Under the pieces are notes generated by a model that saw only the letters and a program-made list of their open reading frames with translations, ran no database searches and was not told the DNA's origin. Shown here in pieces: positions 49,175 through 57,573 of a stretch of 64,000 nt of DNA. The number at the start of each line of letters is the position of its first letter. The stretch's first letter is position 1. The translations under genes and the position numbers were made by a program. This DNA comes from Mycolicibacterium goodii (GTDB taxonomy: Bacteria; Actinomycetota; Actinomycetes; Mycobacteriales; Mycobacteriaceae): the NCBI RefSeq assembly GCF_001187505.1, contig NZ_CP012150.1:248001-312000 (forward strand). Reading direction: 5' to 3'.

Positions 49175-49936
49175 ATGGAGGAGACGTCCGGCGGTCCGGT
49201 GGCCGAAGACGTACGCCGCCGAATCCTGTCCATGCTGGCCCAGGGCATGCTGCGTCCGGGTTCACGACTGGGCACCGAACGCGAGATGGCCGAGACCTTC
49301 GCGGTGTCGCGTTCGACGTTGCGCAGCGCGCTGCTGCCGTTGAGCCAGGCCGGTGTGCTGGAGCGTCGCACCGGCCGCAACGGGGGCACATTCGTGCGGG
49401 CCGACATCGTGCAGCGCAACGCCGCCGAGTTGGCCGGTCTGCCCGCGCGCCTGCACAGCGGCGGGCACACCAGCACCAGTCGCGTGCTGGGCACCGACCG
49501 CAGGCCGGCCACCACCATCGAGGCCGAGGCGCTCGAAGTACCCGACGGCACAGACATCTTCACGGTTCGCCGGTTACGGTTCGCCGACGGTGTGCCGCTG
49601 TCGGTGGACCTGGCGTGCTTTGTCGCCGAGCGCATGAACGATCTGCTCGAACAACCGCTCGGCGGCTCGCTCTATGAGCTGCTGCGGGTGCGTTACGGGC
49701 TGGTGCCCGCCACCACGACCGAGACGATCGAGGTGGTCAGCGCCAGCCCCCGTGAGGCCCAGTGGCTCGACGTCGCGCACCGCAAACCGCTGGTGGCCAT
49801 CACGCGCGTGACGCGCGACGAAGCAGGCAGACCGTTCGAGTACGCCTACGACCTGTTCCGCGCCGACCGGGTGCGGCTCACCGCGACCAGCCACGGCACC
49901 GTCGGCGCCGTGCAGCGGTCGGTCAACAGCGCGTGA
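49175..49936 (+). CDS. GntR-family regulator, HutC/UTRA subfamily
   Basis: A 253-residue regulator with an N-terminal winged HTH (DVRRRILSMLAQGMLRPGSRL, then EREMAETFAVSRSTLRSALLPL) and a C-terminal UTRA ligand domain from ~90 (DIFTVRRLRFADGVPLSVD, GSLYELLRVRYG, PLVAITRVTRDEAGRPFEYAYDLFRADR). The UTRA end motif is intact. It is last in the kinase-SDR-gntR run (9-base gap), so it should regulate this locus, and TGGTCT-like half-sites are found in the divergent promoter at 47125-47328. Its 3' end nearly meets the convergent FCD GntR gene. Confidence 0.87.
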   Translation: MEETSGGPVAEDVRRRILSMLAQGMLRPGSRLGTEREMAETFAVSRSTLRSALLPLSQAGVLERRTGRNGGTFVRADIVQRNAAELAGLPARLHSGGHTSTSRVLGTDRRPATTIEAEALEVPDGTDIFTVRRLRFADGVPLSVDLACFVAERMNDLLEQPLGGSLYELLRVRYGLVPATTTETIEVVSASPREAQWLDVAHRKPLVAITRVTRDEAGRPFEYAYDLFRADRVRLTATSHGTVGAVQRSVNSA

Positions 49937-49940
49937 GGCT

Positions 49941-50609
49941 TCAGTTTCCCTGCCGGCCGGCGCCGACATCCCGCAACGCCGCGATCACACTGTCGAGGTG
50001 TGCGCGCATCGCGGCCTCGGCGCGCTCGGGATCCCCGGCGCACACCGTGTCGATGATCGCGATGTGCTCGGCAAGTGACACGGTGATCCGGCCGGGATGC
50101 ATCGCCAACCGGAACTGGTGGCGGACCAGCTGCCCGCGCAGCCGCTCCAGGATGTCGGCCGCGGTGTGCTGGGCTCCGATCTCACGAACCCGCTTGTGCA
50201 GCAACTGGTTCAGCTTCGAGTAGCCCATGACGTCGCCGGACTCGACCGAGGCGGTGAGCGCGGCGCGCAACTCGGTCAGTTCGGCGATCTGCTCAGCGGT
50301 GATGTGCTGGGCCGCCTTGGCCGCACAGAGCCCCTCCACCACCATCCGCACCTCGGTGATCTCGACGGCTTCTTCCAGGGACACCGACCGTACCCGTGCT
50401 CCCCGGTTCTGGATTCGTTCGATCAGGCCCTGGGTGGCCAGTTCCTGCAACGCACCGCGCACGGCGCTGCGGCTCACCGCAAACTGTTCGCACAGATCGG
50501 CCTCGACGAGTCGCTGATTGGGCGCGAACTCCCCGTCGAGGATGGCCGCCCGGATCCGGCCCGCCACATCGGCCGATTCGCTGCCCCGCCCCCGTTCGTC
50601 AACCAGCAT
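49941..50609 (-). CDS. GntR-family regulator, FCD subfamily (copy 1)
   Basis: A 222-residue regulator. The winged HTH is VAGRIRAAILDGEFAPNQRL, then EADLCEQFAVSRSAVRGALQEL; the FCD domain has Asn/His metal-type residues in YSKLNQLLHKRV, AEHIAIIDTV and MRAHLDSV. It is closely similar in layout to the second FCD regulator at 52924-53562 (VEGLCAAKAA / LESLCAGKAA; RLAMHPGRITVSLAEH / ALAMKPGRPSVSLGEH), so the two are paralogues. It follows the MFS gene by 69 bases and has its own upstream repeat AGATCGTCGCCAA, which recurs at the head of the 59.7-kb operon. It is probably the operon's repressor. Confidence 0.87.
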   Translation of the reverse strand: MLVDERGRGSESADVAGRIRAAILDGEFAPNQRLVEADLCEQFAVSRSAVRGALQELATQGLIERIQNRGARVRSVSLEEAVEITEVRMVVEGLCAAKAAQHITAEQIAELTELRAALTASVESGDVMGYSKLNQLLHKRVREIGAQHTAADILERLRGQLVRHQFRLAMHPGRITVSLAEHIAIIDTVCAGDPERAEAAMRAHLDSVIAALRDVGAGRQGN

Positions 50610-50619
50610 CCCCCACCCC

Positions 50620-50648
50620 AGATCGTCGCCAAGATCGTCGACGAAATT
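50620..50648. promoter_or_regulatory. operator candidate in front of FCD GntR copy 1
   Basis: AGATCGTCGCCAAG (50620-50633) is directly followed by AGATCGTCGACGAAATT. The first matches AGATTGTCGCCAAT at 59784-59797, upstream of the first gene of the long operon, in 12 of 14 positions. It lies 11 bases upstream of the GntR start. Confidence 0.5.
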
Positions 50649-50678
50649 CTACCGATGCGCCGGTCCCGGATGCTGCAG

Positions 50679-51884
50679 CTATCCGGGCGGGCCTTCGGCG
50701 TCGTCGCCGTCCGGCGCCCACCGGGACAGCCGCGCCGACACCAGCAGGGTGGCACCCGTTGCCGCGAACACCACCGATGCCCCGCCGACCGCCGAGATGC
50801 CCGCCACGGCAAGCGGTATCCCGGTCTGCCCGGCCCGGTTTCCCACCAGCCGCAGCGATGCCGCGACGCCGCGGTCGGGCCGCGGCGTCACCAGCGTCAT
50901 CCACGACATCGTGAGCGGTTGGACGGTTCCGGCGGCCAGGCCGTAACACGCCATACAGACCACGAGCAGCACGCCGGGCACCGGCAGGACCAGCGCGATC
51001 AACGAGACCGCCGCGACGGCGCCCGCGACCACCAGCACCCGGCGCCGCCCGAACGCGGTGGTCATCCGCCCAAGGGTCAGGCGCGACGCCATCGTGGCGA
51101 CGCCGCGCGTCACCAGAAGCGCCGTCAGCCAAGCCGGGCCGAGGCCGCGTTCCCGCGCCAGCAACGGCAAATAGGCCAGCACGATGTCCAACGACGACAA
51201 CACCAGGCTGCTGGTGACCAGGGCGGGCACCACGCCCTTGGTCCGCAGCAGACGCGACGCCACCGGCCACATGGCCGTGGGCTGGTCCGTCGTCGCGTCC
51301 GGACGTGCCGTCGACGGAATCACCAGCGAGAGCACCAGACCCACCAGGGCAATCCCTAGCGTTGCCCAGGCGATCGTGGTGAATGCCGGCGAGTGTGCCT
51401 CCGTGGACGGCAACAGCAGCAGTGCGGGGCCCAGCATCTGGCCGCCCGAGGTGGCGAACGTGTAGACGCCGAACACGAAGTCGAGACGTCCGGCGGCCGC
51501 GTCACGCATCACCCAGGCCTGTTCGGCCACAACAGAAAACAGCACGCCCAGGCCGAGCAGCACCGTCCCGGCCAACAGCCCGGCCAGGGTGGCCCCCACG
51601 GACACCAGCACGCCCGCCGCTGCGACGAAGGCGAGCGCGCCGAGCACCATGCTCGTCCGTTCACCCACCCGGTCGACGAACCTGCCTGCCGGCACGGCGA
51701 GCAACAGCGGCGGAACCGCGAAGGCGGCCGTGGCGACCCCCAACCAGACCGGGCCGTGCCCGAGGTCGAGGATCGCGTACGAGATCGCCGGGCGCAGCGC
51801 ATACGAGACGATCTGCACCCCGACCGCATGCACGAGCAGCAACCCCAACGCGAGGCTGCGGCCTGCCGACGACGGCGGCGTCAA
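50679..51884 (-). CDS. MFS transporter
   Basis: A 401-residue 12-helix protein. The loop 2-3 motif is GRFVDRVGERTSMVLG and the central loop is followed by RLTLGRMTTAFGRRRVLV. It lacks the MHS features of the other MFS proteins in the window and looks more like a drug:H+ or sugar-phosphate exporter-type member. The start TTG 51884 overlaps the stop of the PrpF-like gene (TTGA), so it belongs to the same operon, which already has an ABC importer. It may be an exporter for an intermediate, or a second uptake route. Confidence 0.82.
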   Translation of the reverse strand: MTPPSSAGRSLALGLLLVHAVGVQIVSYALRPAISYAILDLGHGPVWLGVATAAFAVPPLLLAVPAGRFVDRVGERTSMVLGALAFVAAAGVLVSVGATLAGLLAGTVLLGLGVLFSVVAEQAWVMRDAAAGRLDFVFGVYTFATSGGQMLGPALLLLPSTEAHSPAFTTIAWATLGIALVGLVLSLVIPSTARPDATTDQPTAMWPVASRLLRTKGVVPALVTSSLVLSSLDIVLAYLPLLARERGLGPAWLTALLVTRGVATMASRLTLGRMTTAFGRRRVLVVAGAVAAVSLIALVLPVPGVLLVVCMACYGLAAGTVQPLTMSWMTLVTPRPDRGVAASLRLVGNRAGQTGIPLAVAGISAVGGASVVFAATGATLLVSARLSRWAPDGDDAEGPPG

Positions 51885-52927
51885 GATCGCGGAAAGACTG
51901 TGCCGTCGAACAACTTTCGAGCCGTACGCACGATCGCTGTCCGCCGGACACGCTCGCCGTCGAGTTCGACCTCGACCTCCAACGCACCGGTCGGATGCTC
52001 GATGCGCATGCGCGGGCCGCCGGAAGGCTCCGCGACCCCGGCGGCGACGCTGCCCGGCAACGCCGCGGCCACCGCGACGCTGGCAGCCCCGAGCACGCCG
52101 ATGGACGCGTGCACCCGGTGCGGGATGAACGTGCGCGTCGCCACCACGCCCTTTGACCGCGGCGGGGACACGATGGTCAGCTTCGGGACGGTGAGATCGG
52201 TGACATCACCGAGGTTCATCCGCTTGCCCGCCTCCAGCCGGACACGCTCCAGCAGTTCGCGCAGCCGCTCATCGGATTCGAGCTCGGCCGGCGATTCGTC
52301 GCCGCGCACACCGAGATCGCAGGCCCGCAGCACCACCGTCGGCATCCCGTTGTCGACGCACGTGACCGGGACGTCGGCGATCACGTCGCGGACCTGCCCG
52401 GTCGGCAACAGTGCGCCGCAACTCGAGCCCGCGGTGTCCTCGAAGTCCAGCACGATCGCCGCGGCGGTACCCGGAACCCCGTCGATCGCGGTCGTCCCCG
52501 AATAGGTGACCGCGCCCGCCGGCGTCGGAACGTGGGCGGTCGCGCGGCCTCCGGTGTTGGTCATCCGGATCGGCACCGCGGTCTCGCCGTCGGCGGCGGC
52601 GACCAGACCGCGTTCGATCGCGAACGGGCCGACACCGGCCAGCAGGTTCCCGCAGTTCTGCCGGTCGGACACCACGGCCTGGTCCACGCTCACCTGGAGG
52701 AAGAGGTAGTCCACCCCGGCGCCGTTGCGGCTGACCACGGCAACCTTGCTGGTCAGCGGATGGCCACCGCCGACACCGTCGATCTGGCGCGGGTCCGGCG
52801 AACCCATGATCCGCAGCAGCAGATCGTCGCGTTCGCCGGGATCCCGCGGAAGGTCGTCGGCCAGGAAGTAGGCCCCCTTCGACGTTCCGCCGCGCATCAG
52901 CATGCAGCGGACTGCGTGCGCGGTCAT
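51881..52927 (-). CDS. PrpF-family isomerase, GalD (4-oxalomesaconate tautomerase)-like
   Basis: A 348-residue protein of the PrpF / diaminopimelate-epimerase-like fold. The start is RCMLMRGGTSKGAYFLADDLP, the PrpF/GalD hallmark. Further motifs are GGGHPLTSKVAVV, QNCGNLLAGVGPFAIERGLV and RPHRVHASIG-like FIPHRVHASIGV. Family members tautomerise 4-oxalomesaconate (GalD) or isomerise 2-methylaconitate (PrpF). The same operon encodes GalB-like and GalC-like enzymes, which favours GalD. Its ATG overlaps the stop of the FCD regulator gene upstream (ATGA), and the MFS start overlaps its own stop. Confidence 0.85.
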   Translation of the reverse strand: MTAHAVRCMLMRGGTSKGAYFLADDLPRDPGERDDLLLRIMGSPDPRQIDGVGGGHPLTSKVAVVSRNGAGVDYLFLQVSVDQAVVSDRQNCGNLLAGVGPFAIERGLVAAADGETAVPIRMTNTGGRATAHVPTPAGAVTYSGTTAIDGVPGTAAAIVLDFEDTAGSSCGALLPTGQVRDVIADVPVTCVDNGMPTVVLRACDLGVRGDESPAELESDERLRELLERVRLEAGKRMNLGDVTDLTVPKLTIVSPPRSKGVVATRTFIPHRVHASIGVLGAASVAVAAALPGSVAAGVAEPSGGPRMRIEHPTGALEVEVELDGERVRRTAIVRTARKLFDGTVFPRS

Positions 52928-53562
52928 GCGACCGACGTGGGTTGCTGGGCGTGCACTTCGCGCATCGCCGCCACGACGCTGGTGAGATGCACGGTCATCG
53001 CGTTCTCGGCCGCGGCCGGGTCCCGGCGCGCGATCGCCTCGATGATGGCCAGATGCTCCCCCAGCGACACGCTGGGCCTGCCCGGTTTCATCGCGAGCGC
53101 GAACTGCTGGCGCACACTCTGCGCGCGCAGATTCTCGATCAGCGAGAGCGCGGTGCGCTGCCCGCTGATCTGGTGGATGCGTGCGTGCAGTTCGCGGTTC
53201 TTCGCCGAGTAGCCGCCGAGGTCGCCACCGGCCACCGCCTTCTCCATCGCCGCTCCGATCGCTTCGAGTTCGGCTATCTCGTCGTCGGTGACCACCGCCG
53301 CCGCCTTACCGGCGCAGAGGCTTTCGAGCGCACGGCGCACCTCGGCGATCTCGATCGCCTCGTCGAACGAGATGACGCGCACCCGCGCGCCGCGATTCTG
53401 TTCGCGCTCGACGAGCCCCTGCACCGCCAACTCGCCGAGCGCGCTGCGCACCGCGGCCCGCGACGCGCCGAACTGTTCGGCGAGGTCGGACTCGACCAGC
53501 CGTTGGTTGGGCACGAGCTCCCCTCGCAGGATCAGCGTGCGTATTTCTTCTGCGACACCCAT
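52924..53562 (-). CDS. GntR-family regulator, FCD subfamily (copy 2), inside the operon
   Basis: A 212-residue paralogue of the regulator at 49941-50609: winged HTH (GVAEEIRTLILRGELVPNQRL, then ESDLAEQFGASRAAVRSAL) and an FCD domain (YSAKNRELHARIHQ, GEHLAIIEAI, MTVHLTSV). It is translationally locked into the operon: one base after the solute-binding protein stop and a 4-base overlap with the PrpF-like start. It therefore rises with the operon it probably senses. It may heterodimerise with copy 1 or respond to a different intermediate. Confidence 0.87.
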   Translation of the reverse strand: MGVAEEIRTLILRGELVPNQRLVESDLAEQFGASRAAVRSALGELAVQGLVEREQNRGARVRVISFDEAIEIAEVRRALESLCAGKAAAVVTDDEIAELEAIGAAMEKAVAGGDLGGYSAKNRELHARIHQISGQRTALSLIENLRAQSVRQQFALAMKPGRPSVSLGEHLAIIEAIARRDPAAAENAMTVHLTSVVAAMREVHAQQPTSVA

Positions 53563-53563
53563 G

Positions 53564-54673
53564 TCAGCCGGTGTAACCGAAGATCTGTCGCCAGGTGGCG
53601 GCGTCGGGTTCGAGGTTCTTCAGCGACTCGTCGATCGTGGCGCGATGCAGGAATCCGGCATCGGCTGCGGGCAGTTCGATCTCGCCGATCGTCGGGCTAG
53701 GCATGTCCTTGTGCACGGGGTAGTCGCCGATCGAGGCGGCCAGCTTCTGCCCGGAGGCCGACAGCAGCCAGTTGACGAATACCGTTGCGGCGTTCGGATG
53801 CTCAGTACTGGCGGCCTGGGCCAGATAGAACGGATAGGCCGCGGCGCCTTCCTCGGGGGTCGCGATGGTGATCGGCGCGCCCTCCAACGTCGACGCGTAC
53901 GCGGTGGCGATCGGGACCGGACCCGCCGCGATCTCCCCGCGGGCCAGCGAATCGGTCAGTGCGGCAGAGGAATCGAAGATGCGCGGATGGTTGGCTGCAT
54001 AACCCTTGAGATAGTCCGCACCCAGCTTGTCGAACTGGAAACGGGTCAGTGCGGTCGTCGACCCGCCTGCGCCGACCTGAACGATGCCGAGCTTGCCGTT
54101 CCACTTGGGGTCCAACAGGTCCGACCAGTTCTTCGGGGCGTCCTGCTCGGACACCACCTGGTTGTTGTAACCGAAGCTGTAGACCCGGTCGTAACTGTTG
54201 AAGTACAGCCCGTCGTCATAGGTGGCGGCCGGGTCGAGAGCATCGGCGATGCTCTGGCTGATCTGCGTCGGCTGGAATGCCCCGGAATCGGCGATCGACA
54301 CGATGAGGTCCTCACCCGAGATCCGGATGACGTCGGCGCCGAGCTTGCCCGCGGCCTGCTCGCTGAGGATCCGCTCACTGAGCCGGTTCGGCGCGAGCCG
54401 GACGATTTCGACGTCGATACCGGTCGCCTCGGTGAACGCGTCGGCGGCCTGTTTCTCCGATTGCTCACTGCCACCGGTGTAGAAGACCAGGCTGCCCTCC
54501 TCCTGCGCCTTCTGGTACACGTCGGCGGTGGCGATGACCTCGCCGTCGATCACCAGATCGCCGTTCTCGTTGGTCTCCGCCGAGCCGCTGCCGCCGCCGC
54601 TCGAGCAACCCGCCAGGACGAGCCCGACGGCCGCGATCGCGGCGACCGAAAGGCGCCTCACCTTGCTGCGCAT
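53564..54673 (-). CDS. ABC importer substrate-binding lipoprotein (Fe3+/carboxylate-type family)
   Basis: A 369-residue lipoprotein with lipobox VLAGC (Cys23) and a Gly/Ser/Glu linker. The fold is that of iron-type/family 1 binding proteins: EEGSLVFYTGGSEQSEKQAADAFTEATGID, YNNQVVSEQDAPKNWSDLLDPKWNGKL and TEHPNAATVFVNWLLSASGQ. It lacks the paired C-terminal Tyr-Tyr typical of ferric-binding proteins. Relatives bind polyamines, phosphonates or carboxylates. With GalBCD-like enzymes in the same operon, a tricarboxylate-type ligand is inferred. A GAAGGAGAAAG ribosome binding site precedes ATG 54673. The permease and ATPase genes are directly upstream. Confidence 0.86.
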   Translation of the reverse strand: MRSKVRRLSVAAIAAVGLVLAGCSSGGGSGSAETNENGDLVIDGEVIATADVYQKAQEEGSLVFYTGGSEQSEKQAADAFTEATGIDVEIVRLAPNRLSERILSEQAAGKLGADVIRISGEDLIVSIADSGAFQPTQISQSIADALDPAATYDDGLYFNSYDRVYSFGYNNQVVSEQDAPKNWSDLLDPKWNGKLGIVQVGAGGSTTALTRFQFDKLGADYLKGYAANHPRIFDSSAALTDSLARGEIAAGPVPIATAYASTLEGAPITIATPEEGAAAYPFYLAQAASTEHPNAATVFVNWLLSASGQKLAASIGDYPVHKDMPSPTIGEIELPAADAGFLHRATIDESLKNLEPDAATWRQIFGYTG

Positions 54674-54699
54674 GGTCTTTCTCCTTCGTGTACGTGGTT

Positions 54700-56451
54700 T
54701 CAGTGGGCTTGTTTGGTGTCGGCGCCGAACCGCCGCGCCAGATAGGCGAGCGCGAAGATGACGACGCAGTACACCAGGCTCGTGGCGGCGCTGCGCTGCA
54801 TGACGCCGTTCTCGAAGTCGTCGAAGATGACGATCGACAGCAGCCGGGTGTCGGTGGTGAACAGGAACAGCGGCACCGTCAGCTCGCGCATCGAAAGCAT
54901 CAGCAGCAGTAGGAATGTCGAGGTGAGCGGAACGCGCAACAGCGGTGCCGTCACCCGCCACACCGCACGCGGCCGGTTCGCGCCGTGCATGACGGCGCTG
55001 TCCTCGAGATCCCGGTGGATCTGCAGGATCGACGATGACGCGCCCTGGTAGCCCTGCGGCATCTGCGCGGCCACGAACGCGATCACCATCACCAGCAACG
55101 TGCCGTACACGGGCACCGGCAGCATGAGCCACGTCCACAGCAGGCCGAGACCCAGCACGATCGCGGGCACTGCCAACGGCAGCATGCTGAGGTAGCCGAG
55201 GCCTTCCCGGCCGGGCAATGTCGTCCGGTTCACCACGTAGGACACGATGAACGCCAGCACGGTCCCGACGACGGCCGCGGCGACCGCGACGACCACCGAG
55301 TTGCCGGTCGCCTTGATCACGACATCGCTCGTGATCGCCTCGGTGATGGCGTCCAGACCCATGCGCCCGTTGGTGAACGCACCGACAATGCTGTTCACAT
55401 AGGGCGATTCGTGCAGGGCCACGAACGCGAGCGCGAGCAGCGGCAGCACCGTGGAGAGCGTGAAGTAGCCGATCCCGATCACCAGCGCCGGTGTCCGGAA
55501 TCTGCCGAGGCCGAATTTGCCCAGCTTCATGCCCTTGCCCGCGACCGTGGTGAAGGAGCGCCTGGCGACCACCCGCCGCTGCAGGGCGGTCACCGCGAGC
55601 ACGATGACGACTAGCGTGATCGCCACTGCCGCAGCCTCATTGCCCCGCGCGGGCGCGGAGTTCATCAGACGGAAGATGTAGGTGGGCAGGGTGTCGAGCC
55701 GCCCGCCGCTGGTGATCTGGGCGACCGGGAAGTTCTCGACCGTGAGGACGAAGATGAGGATCGCCGAACCGAGCAGTGCCGGCGTCGCCAGCGGGACCGT
55801 CACCGTGCGCAACACCGTGAGGGGTTTGGCGCCGTGGGTGCGTGCGGCCTCCTCCAGGTCGGGGTTCATCAGACTGAACGCCGAGTGGGTGAGCAGGAAT
55901 GCGTAGGGGGCGTAGTACAGCGCGAGCACGAAGATGAGCCCGCCGATGTTGTAGATGTTGACCACGCCTGGCAGGTTCAGATCGCGGGCGAAGACGTTGA
56001 GCAGGCCCGCATTCGGGCCGCCGAGCAGCGACCAGGCCAGCGCCCCGACGTACGACGGCAGAAACATCGGCACCAGACCGACGAAGTACAGGAAACGGGC
56101 GCCCCGCACATCCGTGCGCGCGGAGACGAACGCGAGGAAGCCGCCGATCGCGAGCGCCAGCACCGACGCCCCGATTCCGACCAACAGCGAGTTCAGCGCC
56201 GCCTGGCGCGCTCCCGGGCCGAACACGGCCGCGAAGTTGTCGAACGTCAGCGACGACAGGTCGATGTTGCCGGGCCTCGGGGTGGTTGTGGTGAAGGCCG
56301 ACAACACAACCAGGGCAATCGGCAGCACGATGAGCACCGCCAGGATCGCGTACAGCGCGATCGGCAGCAGCGACCGCCGCAATCTCGGGCCGCCGCGGGC
56401 CACACCCGGGTCCGGTGGCGTGGCCGCCGGCGCCTGCATCGTCACCGTCAT
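54700..56451 (-). CDS. ABC importer permease, two fused domains (FbpB-like)
   Basis: A 583-residue membrane protein with about 12 helices formed by two BPD_transp_1 domains in one chain, as in ferric-type (FbpB/AfuB) permeases. The cytosolic EAA loops are readable: EEAARTHGAKPLTVLRTVTVPL in the first half and LEDSAVMHGANRPRAVWRVTAPLL in the second. Its ATG overlaps the ATPase stop (ATGA), and the binding-protein gene follows after 26 bases. One chain thus replaces the usual permease dimer. Confidence 0.9.
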   Translation of the reverse strand: MTVTMQAPAATPPDPGVARGGPRLRRSLLPIALYAILAVLIVLPIALVVLSAFTTTTPRPGNIDLSSLTFDNFAAVFGPGARQAALNSLLVGIGASVLALAIGGFLAFVSARTDVRGARFLYFVGLVPMFLPSYVGALAWSLLGGPNAGLLNVFARDLNLPGVVNIYNIGGLIFVLALYYAPYAFLLTHSAFSLMNPDLEEAARTHGAKPLTVLRTVTVPLATPALLGSAILIFVLTVENFPVAQITSGGRLDTLPTYIFRLMNSAPARGNEAAAVAITLVVIVLAVTALQRRVVARRSFTTVAGKGMKLGKFGLGRFRTPALVIGIGYFTLSTVLPLLALAFVALHESPYVNSIVGAFTNGRMGLDAITEAITSDVVIKATGNSVVVAVAAAVVGTVLAFIVSYVVNRTTLPGREGLGYLSMLPLAVPAIVLGLGLLWTWLMLPVPVYGTLLVMVIAFVAAQMPQGYQGASSSILQIHRDLEDSAVMHGANRPRAVWRVTAPLLRVPLTSTFLLLLMLSMRELTVPLFLFTTDTRLLSIVIFDDFENGVMQRSAATSLVYCVVIFALAYLARRFGADTKQAH

Positions 56452-57572
56452 GACGCGGCCTGCACCGGCGTCGCGGCCTGTGGCTGCCCCGCGGATTGCC
56501 CCACTTCCTGTGGCAGCACCTGCACGGCATCGGCGGGTATGCCGATGCGCACGGTGTCACCCGGCGCCGCGGTGAGTTGCCGGTGCTTGCCGCCGATGAT
56601 CTCCAGCTCGGCATTGTCGGCGATTTCAACGCGGTAGGTTGCGCTGGCACCGAGGAATTCCTTGGTGAGCAGCCGGCCTTCCAGCACGTTCATGCCCGGT
56701 TCCACGTCGTCGCCGACGGCGATGTCCTCACCGCGGACGCAGGCTTTGAGGTCGCCGGTACCGTCATAGGGCGCCACGCTGAGCGTGACCGCGCTGTCGG
56801 CGATGCGCACCCCCGTCGGATCGAGCGCCTGCACGGGCAGGATGTTGCCCACCCCGAGGAAATCGGCGATCGAGGCGCTCAGGGGTTTGGCGTAGATCTC
56901 GTTGGGCCTGCCGATCTGCACGATGCGCCCGTGTTGCATCATCGCGATCCGGTCCGCCAGGGCCAACGCCTCCTCCTGGTCGTGGGTGACGTACACCGAG
57001 GTGAGGCCCAGCCGCGTCTGCAGTTCGCGAAGGTCACCGCGCAGCCGATGCCGAAGCCGGGCGTCCAGGTTCGACAGCGGCTCGTCGAGCAGCATCACCG
57101 ATGGCTGCATGACCACGCTGCGGGCCAACGCCACCCGTTGCATCTGCCCGCCCGAGAGCATGCTCGCGCCGCGGTCGCCGAACTCCTCCAGGCCGACCAG
57201 TTCGAGCGTCTCGCGGACCCGCCGGGCGATGTCGGCCTTGCCGACGCGCTGCATGGTGAGCGGAAAGGCCACGTTCTCGAACACCGTCATGTGCGGCCAG
57301 ATCGCATACGACTGGAACACCATGCCGATGTTGCGCTTGTGCGGCGGGCGGTCGATGTTGCGTTCCCCGTCGAAGAGCACATCGCCGCCGATCGTGATGC
57401 GGCCCGCGCTGGGCCGTTCCAGACCGGCGATGCAGCGCATGGTGCTGGTCTTCCCGCAGCCGGATTCGCCCAGCAGCACCAGTGATTCGCCGTCGCCGAC
57501 GGTGAGATCGAGGTTGCGTACAGCGACTGCGTCCCCGTAGCGCAGGGTCAGGCCTTCGACACGGATGTCCAT
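56448..57572 (-). CDS. ABC importer ATPase (PotA/FbpC-like, with TOBE domain)
   Basis: A 374-residue ATPase. Walker A is GESGCGKT (35-42), Q-loop MVFQSYAIWPHM, signature MLSGGQMQRVALAR, Walker B VMLLDEPLSNLDARLR, and H-loop VTHDQEEAL. A C-terminal TOBE-type regulatory region follows from ~280 (VRGEDIAVGDDVEPG, TKEFLGASATYRVEI). It powers the importer formed with the fused permease and binding lipoprotein downstream. ATG 57572 follows the RraA-like stop by one base; the frame open upstream to 57677 is a shadow. Confidence 0.92.
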   Translation of the reverse strand: MDIRVEGLTLRYGDAVAVRNLDLTVGDGESLVLLGESGCGKTSTMRCIAGLERPSAGRITIGGDVLFDGERNIDRPPHKRNIGMVFQSYAIWPHMTVFENVAFPLTMQRVGKADIARRVRETLELVGLEEFGDRGASMLSGGQMQRVALARSVVMQPSVMLLDEPLSNLDARLRHRLRGDLRELQTRLGLTSVYVTHDQEEALALADRIAMMQHGRIVQIGRPNEIYAKPLSASIADFLGVGNILPVQALDPTGVRIADSAVTLSVAPYDGTGDLKACVRGEDIAVGDDVEPGMNVLEGRLLTKEFLGASATYRVEIADNAELEIIGGKHRQLTAAPGDTVRIGIPADAVQVLPQEVGQSAGQPQAATPVQAAS

Positions 57573-57573
57573 C

